Shown here: piece by piece, positions 45,691-56,659 of the stretch
How the letters are laid out: each line of letters starts with the position of its first letter
How positions within the stretch are numbered: the stretch's first letter is position 1
From: Eublepharis macularius
Taxonomy: Eukaryota; Chordata; Lepidosauria; Squamata; Eublepharidae
Direction of reading: 5' to 3'
Length of the DNA: 64,000 nt
Assembly: GCF_028583425.1 (NCBI RefSeq)
Contig: NC_072791.1
Coordinates: 34,975,368 to 35,039,367, forward strand
Notes under the pieces: generated by a model
Seen by the model: the letters and a program-made list of their open reading frames with translations, nothing else
Told to the model about the DNA's origin: nothing
Database searches by the model: none
Translations under genes and position numbers: made by a program

Positions 45691-45752
45691 GAGGACCCAA
45701 ACGACAGATCCCCACTAAGCCCGTCCCTGCACGGAACCGGCCGCCTGGGTCC
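45666..45752 (+). promoter_or_regulatory. Programmed -1 ribosomal frameshift signal (slippery heptamer plus pseudoknot)
   Basis: The heptamer GGGAAAC at 45666-45672 stands in the Gag frame as G GGA AAC, six codons before the Gag stop. After a 5-nt spacer, GGATCTGTCGT (45678-45688) pairs perfectly with ACGACAGATCC (45701-45711). The 12-nt loop contains GGACCCA (45693-45699), complementary to TGGGTCC at 45746-45752, which gives an H-type pseudoknot with a 7-bp second helix. The -1 frame is open from 45552 into Pol. The same heptamer is used by mammalian PEG10. Confidence 0.9.
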
Positions 45753-45761
45753 ATCTTATTC

Positions 45762-48700
45762 ATGCCAGTGACTCTAATCAACCCAGAGAGAAAGATGCAC
45801 ATTCGGGTACAAGCTCTTATTGACTCGGGTTGCTCAAGAGACATTATTGCCCCTGCGTTAGTCAATGGACTAGTCCTACCAACTCGGGATTTACAAAATC
45901 CAGTGATCTTTGAACAAATGGATGGTACCAACATGAATTCTGTAACAACGGAAACCATCCCAGTGATTACAGGCATGGGGCAACATTGGGAGAAGAGGTC
46001 CTTTGTCATCAGCTCTACTGCCAAGTACCCGTTAATTCTAGGCAGTAAATGGCTATGTGATCACAATCCCTATATAGACTGGGCACAAGGATGTATTACC
46101 TTCAGTCATACCAACTGTAAAAATCACCGTTGGAATCAGAACTGGGGCGAAGATCCAACTCATAAAGAAAAGGCCCTTCTCACCCAAGAAGAAGTCAGCC
46201 AAATACCCGAACCGTACTGGCCTTTTCTAAATGCTTTCTCTGAGGAGGAAGCGGATACTCTACCCCCGCACCGACGAACGGACTGTGCGGTAGAAATTCT
46301 ACCCGGAGCCTCACTGCCCAAAGGACGGCTCTATCCCATGAGTCTCCATGAACGTGAAGAGCTTCGGAAATTCATTGACACCAACCTCCGACGAGGGTTC
46401 ATACGCCCAGCCACTAGCCCCCACGCCGCTCCGGTCCTCTTCGTAAAAAAGAAGGATGGGGGACTCCGACTATGCACGGATTTCCGAGGATTGAATGCCG
46501 TGTCCACAAACAACGCCTATCCTATCCCGCTCATCCGAGACCTTCTCAACGTCGTGGCCCAAGGTAAGATCTTTACGAAATTAGATCTAAAAGATGCTTA
46601 CTTTCACGTTCGTATCAAGGCAGGGGATGAGTGGAAAACCGCTTTTAATACGCCCCTCGGACAATATGAATACTTGGTTATGCCTTTTGGTTTGACGGGA
46701 GCCCCCTCTGTATTCATGTCCATGATAAACGAAGTTCTACACGAATTTCTGTACAAAGGGGTGGTGGTGTACCTTGATGATGTGTTAATTTATTCGGACA
46801 ACGAGGAGGAACATATTCAAACAGTACAAAAAGTCTTAGCCACCCTGATGAAGAATAATCTGCCCATCAAGTTGTCCAAATGTGAATTCCATAAAACCGA
46901 ACTCACTTACCTCGGGTATTGCATCTCCCAAGAAGGTCTGAAAATGGATCCAGCCAAAATACAGGCGATCCAAGACTGGCAGACACCCACCACCCGTAAA
47001 GAACTACAATCCTTCCTGGGTTTTGCCAACTTCTATAGAGACTTCATAGCAAATTTCGCCCAAATCACGCTCCCCTTAACAGACTTGCTCAAAACCAAAG
47101 ATAAAGGGGACCAAGCTAAAAAACCTTCTTCCAAACTGCTATGGACCCCCGATTGCCAAACGGCCTTCGAATGTCTAAAAAAGCAATTTGTAACGGAACC
47201 CGTCCTCTCCCACCCCAACGACCAAGCCCCTTTCATAGTACAGGTTGACGCCAGCGATACAGCGATAGGGGGAGTTCTGCTACAGAAGGGGGAGGATGGG
47301 AGACTGCGGCCTTGTGCTTTCTTGTCTAGAAAATTTTCGGAGGCGGAAAGGAATTGGAATGTGTGGGAGAAGGAGGCCTTTGCAGTAAAAGCAGCCCTCA
47401 CTAACTGGAGACATTGGCTGGAGGGGGCGCGATACCCTTTCGAGGTCTGGACGGACCATAAAAATCTGGAGGCCCTCCGAAGCCCGCGCAGACTGAATGC
47501 TAAGCAATTGCGATGGGCGGAATTCTTTTCCAAATTCAACTTCACTCTAAATTATCTCCCGGGCAAAACTAACTTTTTAGCGGACGCCCTATCGCGCATG
47601 CCCCAACACAAGAGCAAAAGGGAGGAGACTGTCGACACTGTCTTCTCGCCTACGCAACTTGGGGGCGTGGTGACCACTCGCAGTCGGGCTAAGCAGCCCC
47701 TCCCGGCCAACCAAGGGTGGAAATCGAAACTCAAAACTGAAGTGGAAAAGGAGGGGGATACAGCTCCACGAAACAAACTGACCCAATCCCCACATGGGGA
47801 TTGGCTAGCTGGGAGCAAATTTTATGTCCCAAACAGCCTCAGGCTGGAGGTCTTGCAGCGCTGTCATGATGCTCCCACTGCTGGACATTATGGGTATTTA
47901 AAAACTTTGCACCTGATCCAAAGACAATTCTGGTGGCCGGGCATGCGCAAAGACATTTCCCAATACGTTAGTTCCTGCCCTATTTGCCTCAGCGCCAAAA
48001 CCAGGAAAGGGAAGCCTCCGGGTCTCCTGCAACCATTGGAAACACCAAACAGACCCTGGGAAATAATATCCATGGACTTTATCACTGATCTACCTATCTC
48101 TAAAGGACATAATTGTATTTTAGTTGTGGTAGATCTGTTCTCCAAGCAAGCTCATTTTGTCCCCTGTACTGCTATACCCTCTGCTCGAAAACTAGCGGAT
48201 TTGTTTCTGAAACACATCGTAAAATTACATTCTTTTCCGTCCAAGGTGATTTCGGATCGCGGCGGACAGTTCGTTGCCAACTTCTGGCGGGAGCTTTTGA
48301 AAATGTTGAATATTGAGCAAGGCATCAGTTCAAGCCACCACCCACAAACCGACGGGCAATCCGAAAAAACAAACCAAATATTAGAACAATTCCTTCGTTG
48401 CTACATCAATTTTCAACAAGATAACTGGGTGGACCTCCTCCCCTTGGCTGAGTTCTCATATAACAACAGTGTACACGCTTCTACGGGGGAGGCCCCCTTC
48501 AAAATTGTCTACGGAGCCCACTTCAATCCCTTCCCGTTGGACGCGCCCCCTCTCCATTCCTCCAAATTGCCAGATGTATCTTCATGGTGGGGGGAGGCGA
48601 CACAACAATGGACTCTTATTAAGAAGCACCTCGAAAAAGCCAAACTGGATTACAAAAAATACGCAGACCGCCATCGTGTGGCCGAGTGGGAATTACAACC

Positions 48701-49136
48701 CGGAGATCATGTGTATATTTCCACAAAGAATCTGAAACTAGCTCAGACAAGCCGCAAACTCGCTCTGAAATTCCTAGGACCTTTTCCTGTGCGCAAGATA
48801 ATAAATAAAGTGACTGTTGCTGTAACTTTACCCAAGAACCTGCGCCATGTGCATGATACGTTCCATGTCAGTCTTCTAAAGAGAGCTCCAACCGACAGCA
48901 AATGGCACGTCAAAGCTCTACCCATTCCAACTTTGATTGACGACCAAATACACTATGAGGTACAACAGATCTTGGACTCTAAACTCAAACGAAATCAGCT
49001 TTTTTACCTCATTAGATGGAAGGACTTTGATTCTGGTTACGATGAATGGGTGAACTCTGCACATGTTCATGCTCCTAGATTAACCAAAGCTTTTCATGCT
49101 CGCTACCCATATAAACCAGGGGGGGATTTGTTTTAA
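45762..49136 (+). CDS. pol: Pol polyprotein (protease, RT, RNase H, integrase, chromodomain)
   Basis: An uninterrupted frame, -1 to Gag. The first methionine is at 45762, but the frame is open upstream across the slippery site, so Pol is probably made as a Gag-Pol fusion. Counting from that methionine: protease DSG at 21-23; RT active site YLDD at 337-340; RNase H first aspartate in VDAS at 496; integrase zinc-binding region with H, H and CPIC near 690-745; catalytic D772, D832 and E868, a clean DD35E; GPF module in KFLGPFPVRK near 1005-1015; C-terminal chromodomain (EVQQILDSKLKRNQLFYLIR and WKDFDSGYDEW). All key residues are present and there is no break over 1124 residues. Stop TAA is at 49134-49136, overlapping the polypurine tract. 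Confidence 0.95.
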   Translation: MPVTLINPERKMHIRVQALIDSGCSRDIIAPALVNGLVLPTRDLQNPVIFEQMDGTNMNSVTTETIPVITGMGQHWEKRSFVISSTAKYPLILGSKWLCDHNPYIDWAQGCITFSHTNCKNHRWNQNWGEDPTHKEKALLTQEEVSQIPEPYWPFLNAFSEEEADTLPPHRRTDCAVEILPGASLPKGRLYPMSLHEREELRKFIDTNLRRGFIRPATSPHAAPVLFVKKKDGGLRLCTDFRGLNAVSTNNAYPIPLIRDLLNVVAQGKIFTKLDLKDAYFHVRIKAGDEWKTAFNTPLGQYEYLVMPFGLTGAPSVFMSMINEVLHEFLYKGVVVYLDDVLIYSDNEEEHIQTVQKVLATLMKNNLPIKLSKCEFHKTELTYLGYCISQEGLKMDPAKIQAIQDWQTPTTRKELQSFLGFANFYRDFIANFAQITLPLTDLLKTKDKGDQAKKPSSKLLWTPDCQTAFECLKKQFVTEPVLSHPNDQAPFIVQVDASDTAIGGVLLQKGEDGRLRPCAFLSRKFSEAERNWNVWEKEAFAVKAALTNWRHWLEGARYPFEVWTDHKNLEALRSPRRLNAKQLRWAEFFSKFNFTLNYLPGKTNFLADALSRMPQHKSKREETVDTVFSPTQLGGVVTTRSRAKQPLPANQGWKSKLKTEVEKEGDTAPRNKLTQSPHGDWLAGSKFYVPNSLRLEVLQRCHDAPTAGHYGYLKTLHLIQRQFWWPGMRKDISQYVSSCPICLSAKTRKGKPPGLLQPLETPNRPWEIISMDFITDLPISKGHNCILVVVDLFSKQAHFVPCTAIPSARKLADLFLKHIVKLHSFPSKVISDRGGQFVANFWRELLKMLNIEQGISSSHHPQTDGQSEKTNQILEQFLRCYINFQQDNWVDLLPLAEFSYNNSVHASTGEAPFKIVYGAHFNPFPLDAPPLHSSKLPDVSSWWGEATQQWTLIKKHLEKAKLDYKKYADRHRVAEWELQPGDHVYISTKNLKLAQTSRKLALKFLGPFPVRKIINKVTVAVTLPKNLRHVHDTFHVSLLKRAPTDSKWHVKALPIPTLIDDQIHYEVQQILDSKLKRNQLFYLIRWKDFDSGYDEWVNSAHVHAPRLTKAFHARYPYKPGGDLF

Positions 49137-49147
49137 GGGGGGCAGAA
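49135..49147 (+). other. Polypurine tract
   Basis: AAGGGGGGCAGAA directly before the TGTCAG start of the 3' LTR, the primer for plus-strand DNA. It begins within the Pol stop codon. Confidence 0.85.
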
Positions 49148-49563
49148 TGTCAGGTCCAGTGTATACCTAAACTGTACTGACTCCATTTTCTAATGCTTCT
49201 AGTGTTTGAGTGTTTTCTTCCTAGGTGCACCAGTTCCCAGGCACCATTCCCACCGGAGGAGACTGTTTTGTCTAACGCCGTTCCACCAAGCATTGGCCTT
49301 GAGGGAGAGCAGCTTCCCAGGACTGAGAGATGTTGTTTTGAGAACTGTGGGGGGAGGCTGATCCAGATGGGTATTGTTACTCTGTACCTTATGCTTACCC
49401 TTCATTGGTAACAATGATCATGTACCATCCTGAGTCTCCTATTCAGGACAGTGGACTATAATGGACCTTTTCTGCAATAAAGTTTCCTTTTCCAGACACT
49501 GGACTTGTGTTTGCCTCTAAAGGGAACCTGGTAGAGAGTGCCTTATTTAGCCACAGTCTGACA
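49148..49563 (+). repeat. 3' LTR
   Basis: 416 bp, base for base the same as the 5' LTR as far as I can read. Its AATAAA lies near 49476 and would end element transcripts. It is followed by the target duplication aagtg at 49564-49568. Confidence 0.95.
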
Positions 49564-49639
49564 AAGTGCAGCTTCCTGGCTGCACTTCAGGTTTGGCTAC
49601 CCTTGGCAGTTGCTTGTCCCTTTCCCTTTAAAGCCAGCA

Positions 49640-50815
49640 CTAGATATTGGAGAATCTTTCACAGGGACTTCGCTTGATGTTAAACAAGAACATAGATAAA
49701 GTGGACATTTCAGGCATCTGGTGGGACAAGAAAAATCAGTGGGATGCAACTATCTCTGTATATAAGCTATATAGGAAGGGGATGTCTCGAGCAGAATGGC
49801 TCTGTATGTCAGAGGATATACAGAGCAGTAAGCCGTACTTACTTAAGAGTAATAAATTTCCCTGGAGTCATTTTGGGTGGAAATACTTCACCCTCCAGAG
49901 CAGTTCTTTGTTGCACCAAGAATGCCATCATTTCCGACATGATGTGATGGGTTGTGCATGGGTGCGTTGGGGTTTTTTTGTTGTTGCCTTTTTGCAAGGC
50001 AACTAAGGAGGTGACATGATAGCGGCCAGCATATTTGCCCTATGCGGCTATGTGCTTGGAGACCAACCAAAGACATTTGGAGACAAAATCATGGATCTTA
50101 ACAATTAAATTTTGGTTGTGGCTGCACTTTAGGAGCAGCCCCAATAGCCTCATTGCACACATGCTAACCGATTACCAGTCATCTACTTGGCTAGCTGATA
50201 TAGGGGGAAAAATTGCTCTAATCGGGCTTAGTCTGGATGAACTAGTTTACCTTACGGAGAGGTCCGCATTTGCTTCTATCAAACAAAGACCCATAGCTAT
50301 TGAGACACAAGAACTGAGAAGCCTTGCCTCTGGCAGATGCTCCCCTTTGAGATGGGGAACCTTTCCCAGTGGTTCCTTGGCAAAGTATTTCTCATGTCTG
50401 ACTTCCCCTTACCTTCAGAGAGCATTCATATTAGCTCAGTTTAATGTTCTTCCTTCTGCCATATTGTACGGGAGGTTTAAGAAAATCTCATACTCCACTA
50501 GGCTTTGTGCCTGTGGTCTGAGGGAGGTAGAAAGTACTGAACATGTTCTTCTGTATTGTTTATTTTATTGTGACATCCGTGCCGTGTATTTAGAACCTCT
50601 TCTGCAAAATCATGAAGGACAATCTGATGTTAGTAAGACTTTTCTCCTATTATTCACCCCAAACCATGAGGCCATTGAGTCTGTGGCTAAATTCCTCTAT
50701 TATGCATCCAAGAGGAGAAGATTGGTTTAAATATTCAGGTAATAGTGGTTTTGTCTTCTTGCTGACTGTGCATGTTCACCTTGTTATGCCAATAAAGGTA
50801 TTCTGAATTGAAATT
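49640..50815 (+). repeat. LINE ORF2 C-terminal fragment and 3' tail
   Basis: The frame 50035-50730 (231 residues) ends with CACGLREVESTEHVLLYC, a CX1CX9HX4C motif of the kind found near the C-terminus of several non-LTR retrotransposon proteins, and AIESVAKFLYYASKRRRLV. The 3' end is tatgccaataaaggtattct followed by gaattgaaattga. The clade is not identified; the same family is nested at 11602-11806. The open frame at 49647-50006 just before it may be part of the same ORF with a frame change, but I do not recognise it. Confidence 0.65.
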
Positions 50816-50929
50816 GACGTGATAGCGATTTATGAAATTATACAATTATGCACCATGCGGAGAAAGTGGACTGAGAGAGCTTTTCTCCCTTCTCCCATAG
50901 TACTAGAAATCACCAGCAATAGAAGCTGA

Positions 50930-51330
50930 TGGGCAATAGATTCAGGGACAGACAAAAGGAAGTATGTCTTCGATCAAAGCAGAATTAACTTGTGGAATTC
51001 ACTGCCATAGGTTGTTGTGGAGGCCACTAATTTACTGGCTTTAAAAGGGGATTATGGAGTATTAGCTCCTCACTGGCTATTAGCCATGATGTCTACATGG
51101 AAACTTGATGTTTAGAGGCAGTAACCCTCTGAATATCAGTGCAGGGGGATGTCAACAATTCTCTCTACCCTGCTTGGAGACCTGCTGTGGACATCTGTTT
51201 GAGCACTGTGTGGACTACATGGATAATTTGTCTGATCCAGTATGGATGCTGTCTCTGTCTACAGCTGCATCTTTTGCCTTTCTCTTGTTTCCGACTGTAT
51301 GGCTTCCTGAGAATCTGTCATTCATTTTGT
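50930..51330 (+). repeat. Dispersed repeat, second copy of the 14760-15190 family
   Basis: Contains tggctattagccatgatgtc, ctctgaatatcagtgcaggg and the end tgtggactacatggataatt with gatccagtatgg. The order matches the copy in ZC3H14 intron 1. Confidence 0.5.
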
Positions 51331-52749
51331 AGTAGAGATGAAAGGAGTGGGGCCATTGTTTCCAACAGCTGTTTACCTGGAGGCAGAGATGGGAGTTGCC
51401 TGGTAAAATGCCTCTGCACCAGTGAAGGAATCCAGACCGCCTGTAAGTCTGGTGTCTGAGAGAAATGTCTTGTTAGGCTAGTTGGCTGGTGCCAGTCAAG
51501 AGAGCATTCTGCAAACACGTCTCTGCTGCATAAATAAGTAGGTAAAGTCACTGTTGGCATGATGGTAAGAGGTGATCTGTGGTTTTATGATCTAGGCTGT
51601 GACCCACAATCTAATTAAGATACTTGGACTGCAGCCTGTTGCATTGAGGATTTCAATGAGCATAAAATTGGCTTAATCTCAGTTACTGTGGCCAAACCTG
51701 TTTGTGGATTGTTGCCTTAAGAGGTGACACAATTTATCGCAGTGACTTGAAGAACAAAGAATAATGGAGATACCAAGAATAAAGTTTAGCTAATATCTCA
51801 TTCACATCTTCCAGAAGTATACCATGTCATATGGTTATGACTAACCTATTTGGAACCAAAAATAATGGGTGCAGTTGAGTCTTTCAGTGAACCAATAAAG
51901 TCTTCACTTTTCCTCATATAAAGGATTACAGAGCAAAGGATGAACTTTTTGGAAGGCTTGAGCAACAACGCAAAGCTCATCAATTTCCATTCAATGGATG
52001 GTTATACAACAATAAGAATTTAATACTTGTATAAGTGTGTATCTTTAAGTTTGACACTAATGATGTCAGCAGATAAACACCTTTCTAAGCTCACTGACTT
52101 TAGTGAAACTGTGCTCAGGATGGCGCTGTTAATGTGGTTATTAAACCAGAGAGAAACATGAAGATCAATACGTCTAATTCTTCTTAAATACCCATCTGTG
52201 GGTACTTAAATCCAGAGAATGGGGCACTGGACCGTCAAGACAGATCTTTCTACAAACCTGAAAAAAGCCCCAGGTTTTCCAAAAATGCTGAGATCTTTTT
52301 AAAAAATGGGTGTGGGTATGGGTGGGACTCTCCAAGACAACAGAATTTTGCTTGTAGCTTTAAGAAACTAATGCCCTCAGTGACTATTGCTGGGTAAGCC
52401 TTCAAGCCTTAGTTTCTCTCAGTGAAAGGCAGCTCTTTCTAGGTCTGTTTTGGCCTGAGGGAGAACTCACATGGTCATATGAAGCTTCCATTTGTCCATC
52501 ATTGTCAGTGCCTCAGATTGGCAGAAGATGTTCTACCACTGAGTCATGGCCCCTTCTCCCATTGGGACCAGGCCTGCCAGCAATCACCAGAAGACTTGAT
52601 ACTGTGCAACTTGCATGACTTACCCAGGCACAGCTGCATTGCTGTTGTTTAACAGCAGCCACCTCATGAAGGCAAAGGTGAATATGGCCCCAACAAAAAG
52701 GAAGGATTTGTTAAATTGTCAGCACATGGAGGCTCATGGATCTTTCTAG

Positions 52750-54030
52750 ATTCCAAAATGTTCTGGGGAATTTTAGAATTCCTAACACATTGGCTGTTGA
52801 GGCTGCAGTGGGAGCTTGGAACATGAAGTTCCTCAAAGCTATTGACAAGATTGCTCCCCGTCAACCTCTCCCACAACTTAGTGCAGAAGCCAGTCCCATG
52901 CTTTACCAAAGAGCTGGGTGAACGTAAGAGGACTGGAAGATGTCTAGAAAGATGTTGGCAAAAAACTCACACTGAATCAGTTAGCGCATGATACAGAGTC
53001 CATTGGAAGACGTATTAAGTGGCAGTGATAGTGCCAAAGAAACATAATTTCTCTGCAACCATTGCATCAGCTGGTTCATAGCTGTCCCAGCTGTTTAAAC
53101 TATCTTAACCTTCTAATGCCTAATTCTGAACTTTACTGTTTCAAGAACAGTTAGCTGTGACACCTTTGCAAGACAAAATAGCACAATTACACTGATGTGG
53201 CTGTAATTTAGGTGAGGTGGAAGAAATGCCTAATATACCATCTGATCTGTTTATGGACCATGTTGATGCAGTTACAGTGATGGAAATTAACATGATATTG
53301 GCACCTGTGAAGTCCGCTACTTGTCTCTGCATTCTTGCCTATCTTGGCTGCTAAAATCTTGTAAATGCTGCATAAATGAGCCTTTGATGTCTATTATAAA
53401 TTAGTGACTAACTCAAGGTGCATTTCTCCAGTAACTCAAAGAAGTGGCTATCTGCCCTCTATTTAAAAAAATATCCCTAAACAAAAACAATGTAGTCAGT
53501 TATCGTCAAGTCTCTAATCTGCCTTTTCTAGGCAAAGTGATTGAGAGAGCAGTGTCAGACCAGTCCCAGGTCTTCTTGGGTAACTGTTGTGCTCTGGAGC
53601 CTTTTCAGTCTGGTTTCAGGCTGGGATATGGGATGGAGATGGCTCTGGTGGCTTTAGTGGATGATCTCCAGCTGAATGTAAACAAAGGTCATGCATCTTT
53701 GTTGCTTCTCCTGGATTGGTCTGTAGCCTTTGACACACTAGATCATGCCATCCCGCTGAGGCATTTGAAAGCAGAAGAGGGTATCAGGGGATGTGCCGTT
53801 GTCTGGTTTAAATCATTCCTCATGGAAGAGACTTAAAAGGTTGCTATTAGAGATCAAGTATCCTCAGTGTGCAAATTATCTTGTGAGGTTCCACAAGGCA
53901 CAATCTTTAGGAGAAATATTTCATAGCTGTGGAATTGGATGACATCAATATGCAGATGACATCTAGCTCTAGGTCTTGCTTTCCAGATCCCCTGGTGATG
54001 CACTAGAGGTCCTAAGTCGCTCCTGGACAG
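52750..54030 (+). pseudogene. CR1/L2-like LINE ORF2 remnant with RT core
   Basis: Early part MKFLKAIDKIAPRQPLPQ near 52825 (family: ALDAIAPKRPL). Then the frame 53444-53836 reads VSYRQVSNLPFLGKVIERAV, FQSGFRLGYGMEMALVALVD and LLDWSVAFDTLDH, RT blocks 2-4 of L2/CR1 elements. Further on a degenerate QYADDI-like text lies near 53950. Stops and frameshifts throughout. It is probably a different, more decayed LINE than the one at 50035. Confidence 0.75.
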
Positions 54031-54119
54031 CTGTGGTCCTAGCTCAATATTTTCTCATTCCCCATAAGAATGAATGACAGCCATTCAGTAACAGAAAACA
54101 GTGATGTGAATCCAAACTT

Positions 54120-54300
54120 CAGAGAGGGACTGTAACTCAGCAACAGAGCACGTGTTCTGCAGAATATTCTAGATTCAGCCCCCTTATCTTCAGTTAAAAG
54201 AATCAGGTTGGAGGTGATGTGAAGTACCTCAGCTGGAGAGCTACTGCCAGTCTGTGTATTGACTCTGTAAAGGGCAACTTCATGTATGTTCAGGTGTATC
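54120..54300 (+). repeat. tRNA-derived SINE (second family), diverged
   Basis: gtaactcagcaacagagcac (box A side), ttcagttaaaagaatcaggt, gatgtgaagtacctcagctg and gagagctactgccagtctgt then gcaacttcatgtatgttcag. Same order as 38425. Confidence 0.6.
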
Positions 54301-55614
54301 CTTGGTGACCCCCCGTTTCTGAGACCTATTATTTTACTGCTTAGAGCCTGTTTAGATATATGGGGCCTCATGTGTATGAAAGACTCAGAGCACAGACCAA
54401 ATACAGCCCTTCAGGTAGAAACCATTCTTAATTATATGAAAACTCTGCAGGTGTGATTGTGTTTCGCGGCTCTCTGATGCCTCCATACCTCCATACCTCC
54501 ATACCTAGGATTAGTTTGGCTTAAGGCCTTACTTGCAGGGTTTTTTTCCTCCTTAATCTGTAAGTCTCATTGCAAAGGTGTTAGCCAAAGTTGTTTTAAG
54601 ATGTGATCTGGTATGGCTCAGAGAAAAGAATTAAGTCTTCTGTATTCCTTCCCACCAGTTGGCCTTTATATTGTCCAGCTTATGCGGATGCGAGTACTTA
54701 AGTGTTACTAGAACATCAGCTATAATTTCACACTATGCAATTAGGTAAACCACTGCACTGTTACTAGGCTGTTTGGTTCATAAAGATTTACTAGTGTATC
54801 TCAAATTTCTTTATAAGGTAACTTATCCAGGCCTTTACTTGAACTCCAAGGTCACTGGCTTTGATGGCTTTAAAAGATAACAAGATAATTCACGAGTCTG
54901 TCAGTGGCTAAACGGAATCGTATTCAGAGGTAGTATACTTGAATACATGTATCTGGGATCTTCTGCATGCACCCCTGAGCCACTGCCCTCTCCCACTAAT
55001 TCTGAATACTATTTGAAGGGGTCAGCAGTGAGAGAGAGCTTTGTGCCCTGCTTGTGCCCCTTTTTTGGAGTCACCAGATTTGCTACAGTGAGAAATATAA
55101 TGCTGAACTAGATGGACCGCTGGTGTGAACTAGCATAGTTGCCATTCTGTAGAAGAGCCACAGATGCTCTGGTAAGATGGAGCACTTCTGTTTATTAATC
55201 AAAGCTGGCCTTGAAGAAAACGATGAGCCATATCTGCTTGCATTAAATTCTTCCACAAACATACCATGATCTGCAGCTTATTCTTCAGTCTCCCCCATCT
55301 TTATAAAGGTTGCCATTTCCCTTCTTGACTCTGTTAGATGGAGCACTCTTTCTTTGCTTGCTATGCAAATTTCTGCTGAGAACACAGTGCTGAGACCAGA
55401 AAGCAGAAGACAAAATTTGCCACTTTAAAAAAGGAAGACTTCCTTCTCTCCAGGGAATCTTTGGTTTGTAGAAACTGAAGGAAATTGTGTCAGTTATGAG
55501 GGTTAGTTATGCTGAATTTCCACAGAGCAGTTTGGCTGGTAATACACTCACTGCATAATTATACACCAGCACTGGATCTTATTGCCTGGCTATGCTCCAC
55601 ACTCAATGCACCAA

Positions 55615-55760
55615 CTAAAGGTAAAGGTAAAGGTAGTCCCCTGTGCAAGCACTGAGTCATTACTGACCCATGGGGGGATGTCACATCACGACATGCAGCA
55701 ACTACTCGGCCAACAACCAACTACTCGGCCTGAAATGAGAAGAGAGGGAAATTTGGCCAG
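55615..55760 (+). repeat. SINE-like repeat starting aaaggtaaaggt
   Basis: aaaggtaaaggtaaaggtag, then tcccctgtgcaagcactgag, tcattactgacccatggggg, gatgtcacatcacgac. I know this as a common dispersed repeat in squamate genomes. It ends with an imperfect duplication of caactactcggcc (about 55700-55730). Confidence 0.55.
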
Positions 55761-56659
55761 CTTGCGCTTCAAACAGCTTTCTTATATATCCTGGAGAAAG
55801 AGCACTGAAGTTGACTGTCACCACTTTCAAATGAAGAGTTCTTGGGGAGAATTAATGAAGATCCAAGGGGGGGGGAACCCTTTGCTTTGGTCTTGGGTAA
55901 CCAAAAGGGGGCAGCCAAGACCATAACAGCTTAAAATATCCTACACAGTGGGGGTGGGTGGGACTACAATACATCTCTATCTGCAATCCCCCCCTCCCAG
56001 TGTTCCATATAGCATGGGAAAGGGGAGATAAAACACACCCTCCCTACATCACACTACTTAGGCTTGGCGTAGAGGATCAGCTCCATGCTGAGCAGTCAGC
56101 ACTATAGGGTGGTTACACTACAATATTAGACTTCTGATATTCAGACCAGCTTCTCATTAGGCTCCAGAGTTCAGTAATGTTGTGTGTGTGTCTGTGGAGG
56201 AGGTTCTCAATCAATTTTCCAGTTAATCAATTCCCAGGAGCTCAAATTTTGGATTGCTGTAAAAACAATCTATGACAAAGTTTCATCTGTCTACATAATG
56301 CAAAAATATGATTGGGCAGAGGGGACACTTCAAGTTTCCTGTTTCAAGAGGAAGAGACATATACAATCTCCAAATGTGGAGGTTTATAATAGTTGGATTG
56401 TCTTGGCCTGTGTGTGTACCCAATTTCACATTTCTGGGCCCTTTGGAAGTACTATAATAACTTTGATATCTTTATCAATGAGCAACTGAGTCTGTCCCAG
56501 GCATCTTCATTTAATATGTTATAGACTAAAAACTGGTTGTCATCTGTTGCTTGTTGCCAGTCCACTATTGCCTATCTGCAAATACCTCTCCCTGCTAGTT
56601 GGCTGAGGTTGAAAATGGCACCTGAACATCACGTGAAGATATGACACCCACATAAGTTG

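Larger units (their letters stand above)
42636..49563 (+). mobile_element. Full-length sushi-type Ty3/gypsy chromovirus (LTR retrotransposon)
   Basis: 6928 bp: 5' LTR, self-priming site, Gag frame, -1 frameshift signal, Pol frame with integrase chromodomain, polypurine tract, 3' LTR. The target duplication aagtg is at 42631-42635 and 49564-49568. The LTRs read identical over 416 bp and neither frame has a stop or frameshift, so insertion was recent and the copy may be mobilisable. It replicates by cytoplasmic reverse transcription and integration; no envelope-like frame is present. It lies in PTPN21 intron 2 in the same direction as the gene. Assigned to the Tf1/sushi group by the chromodomain, primer arrangement and frameshift site. 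Confidence 0.95.
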
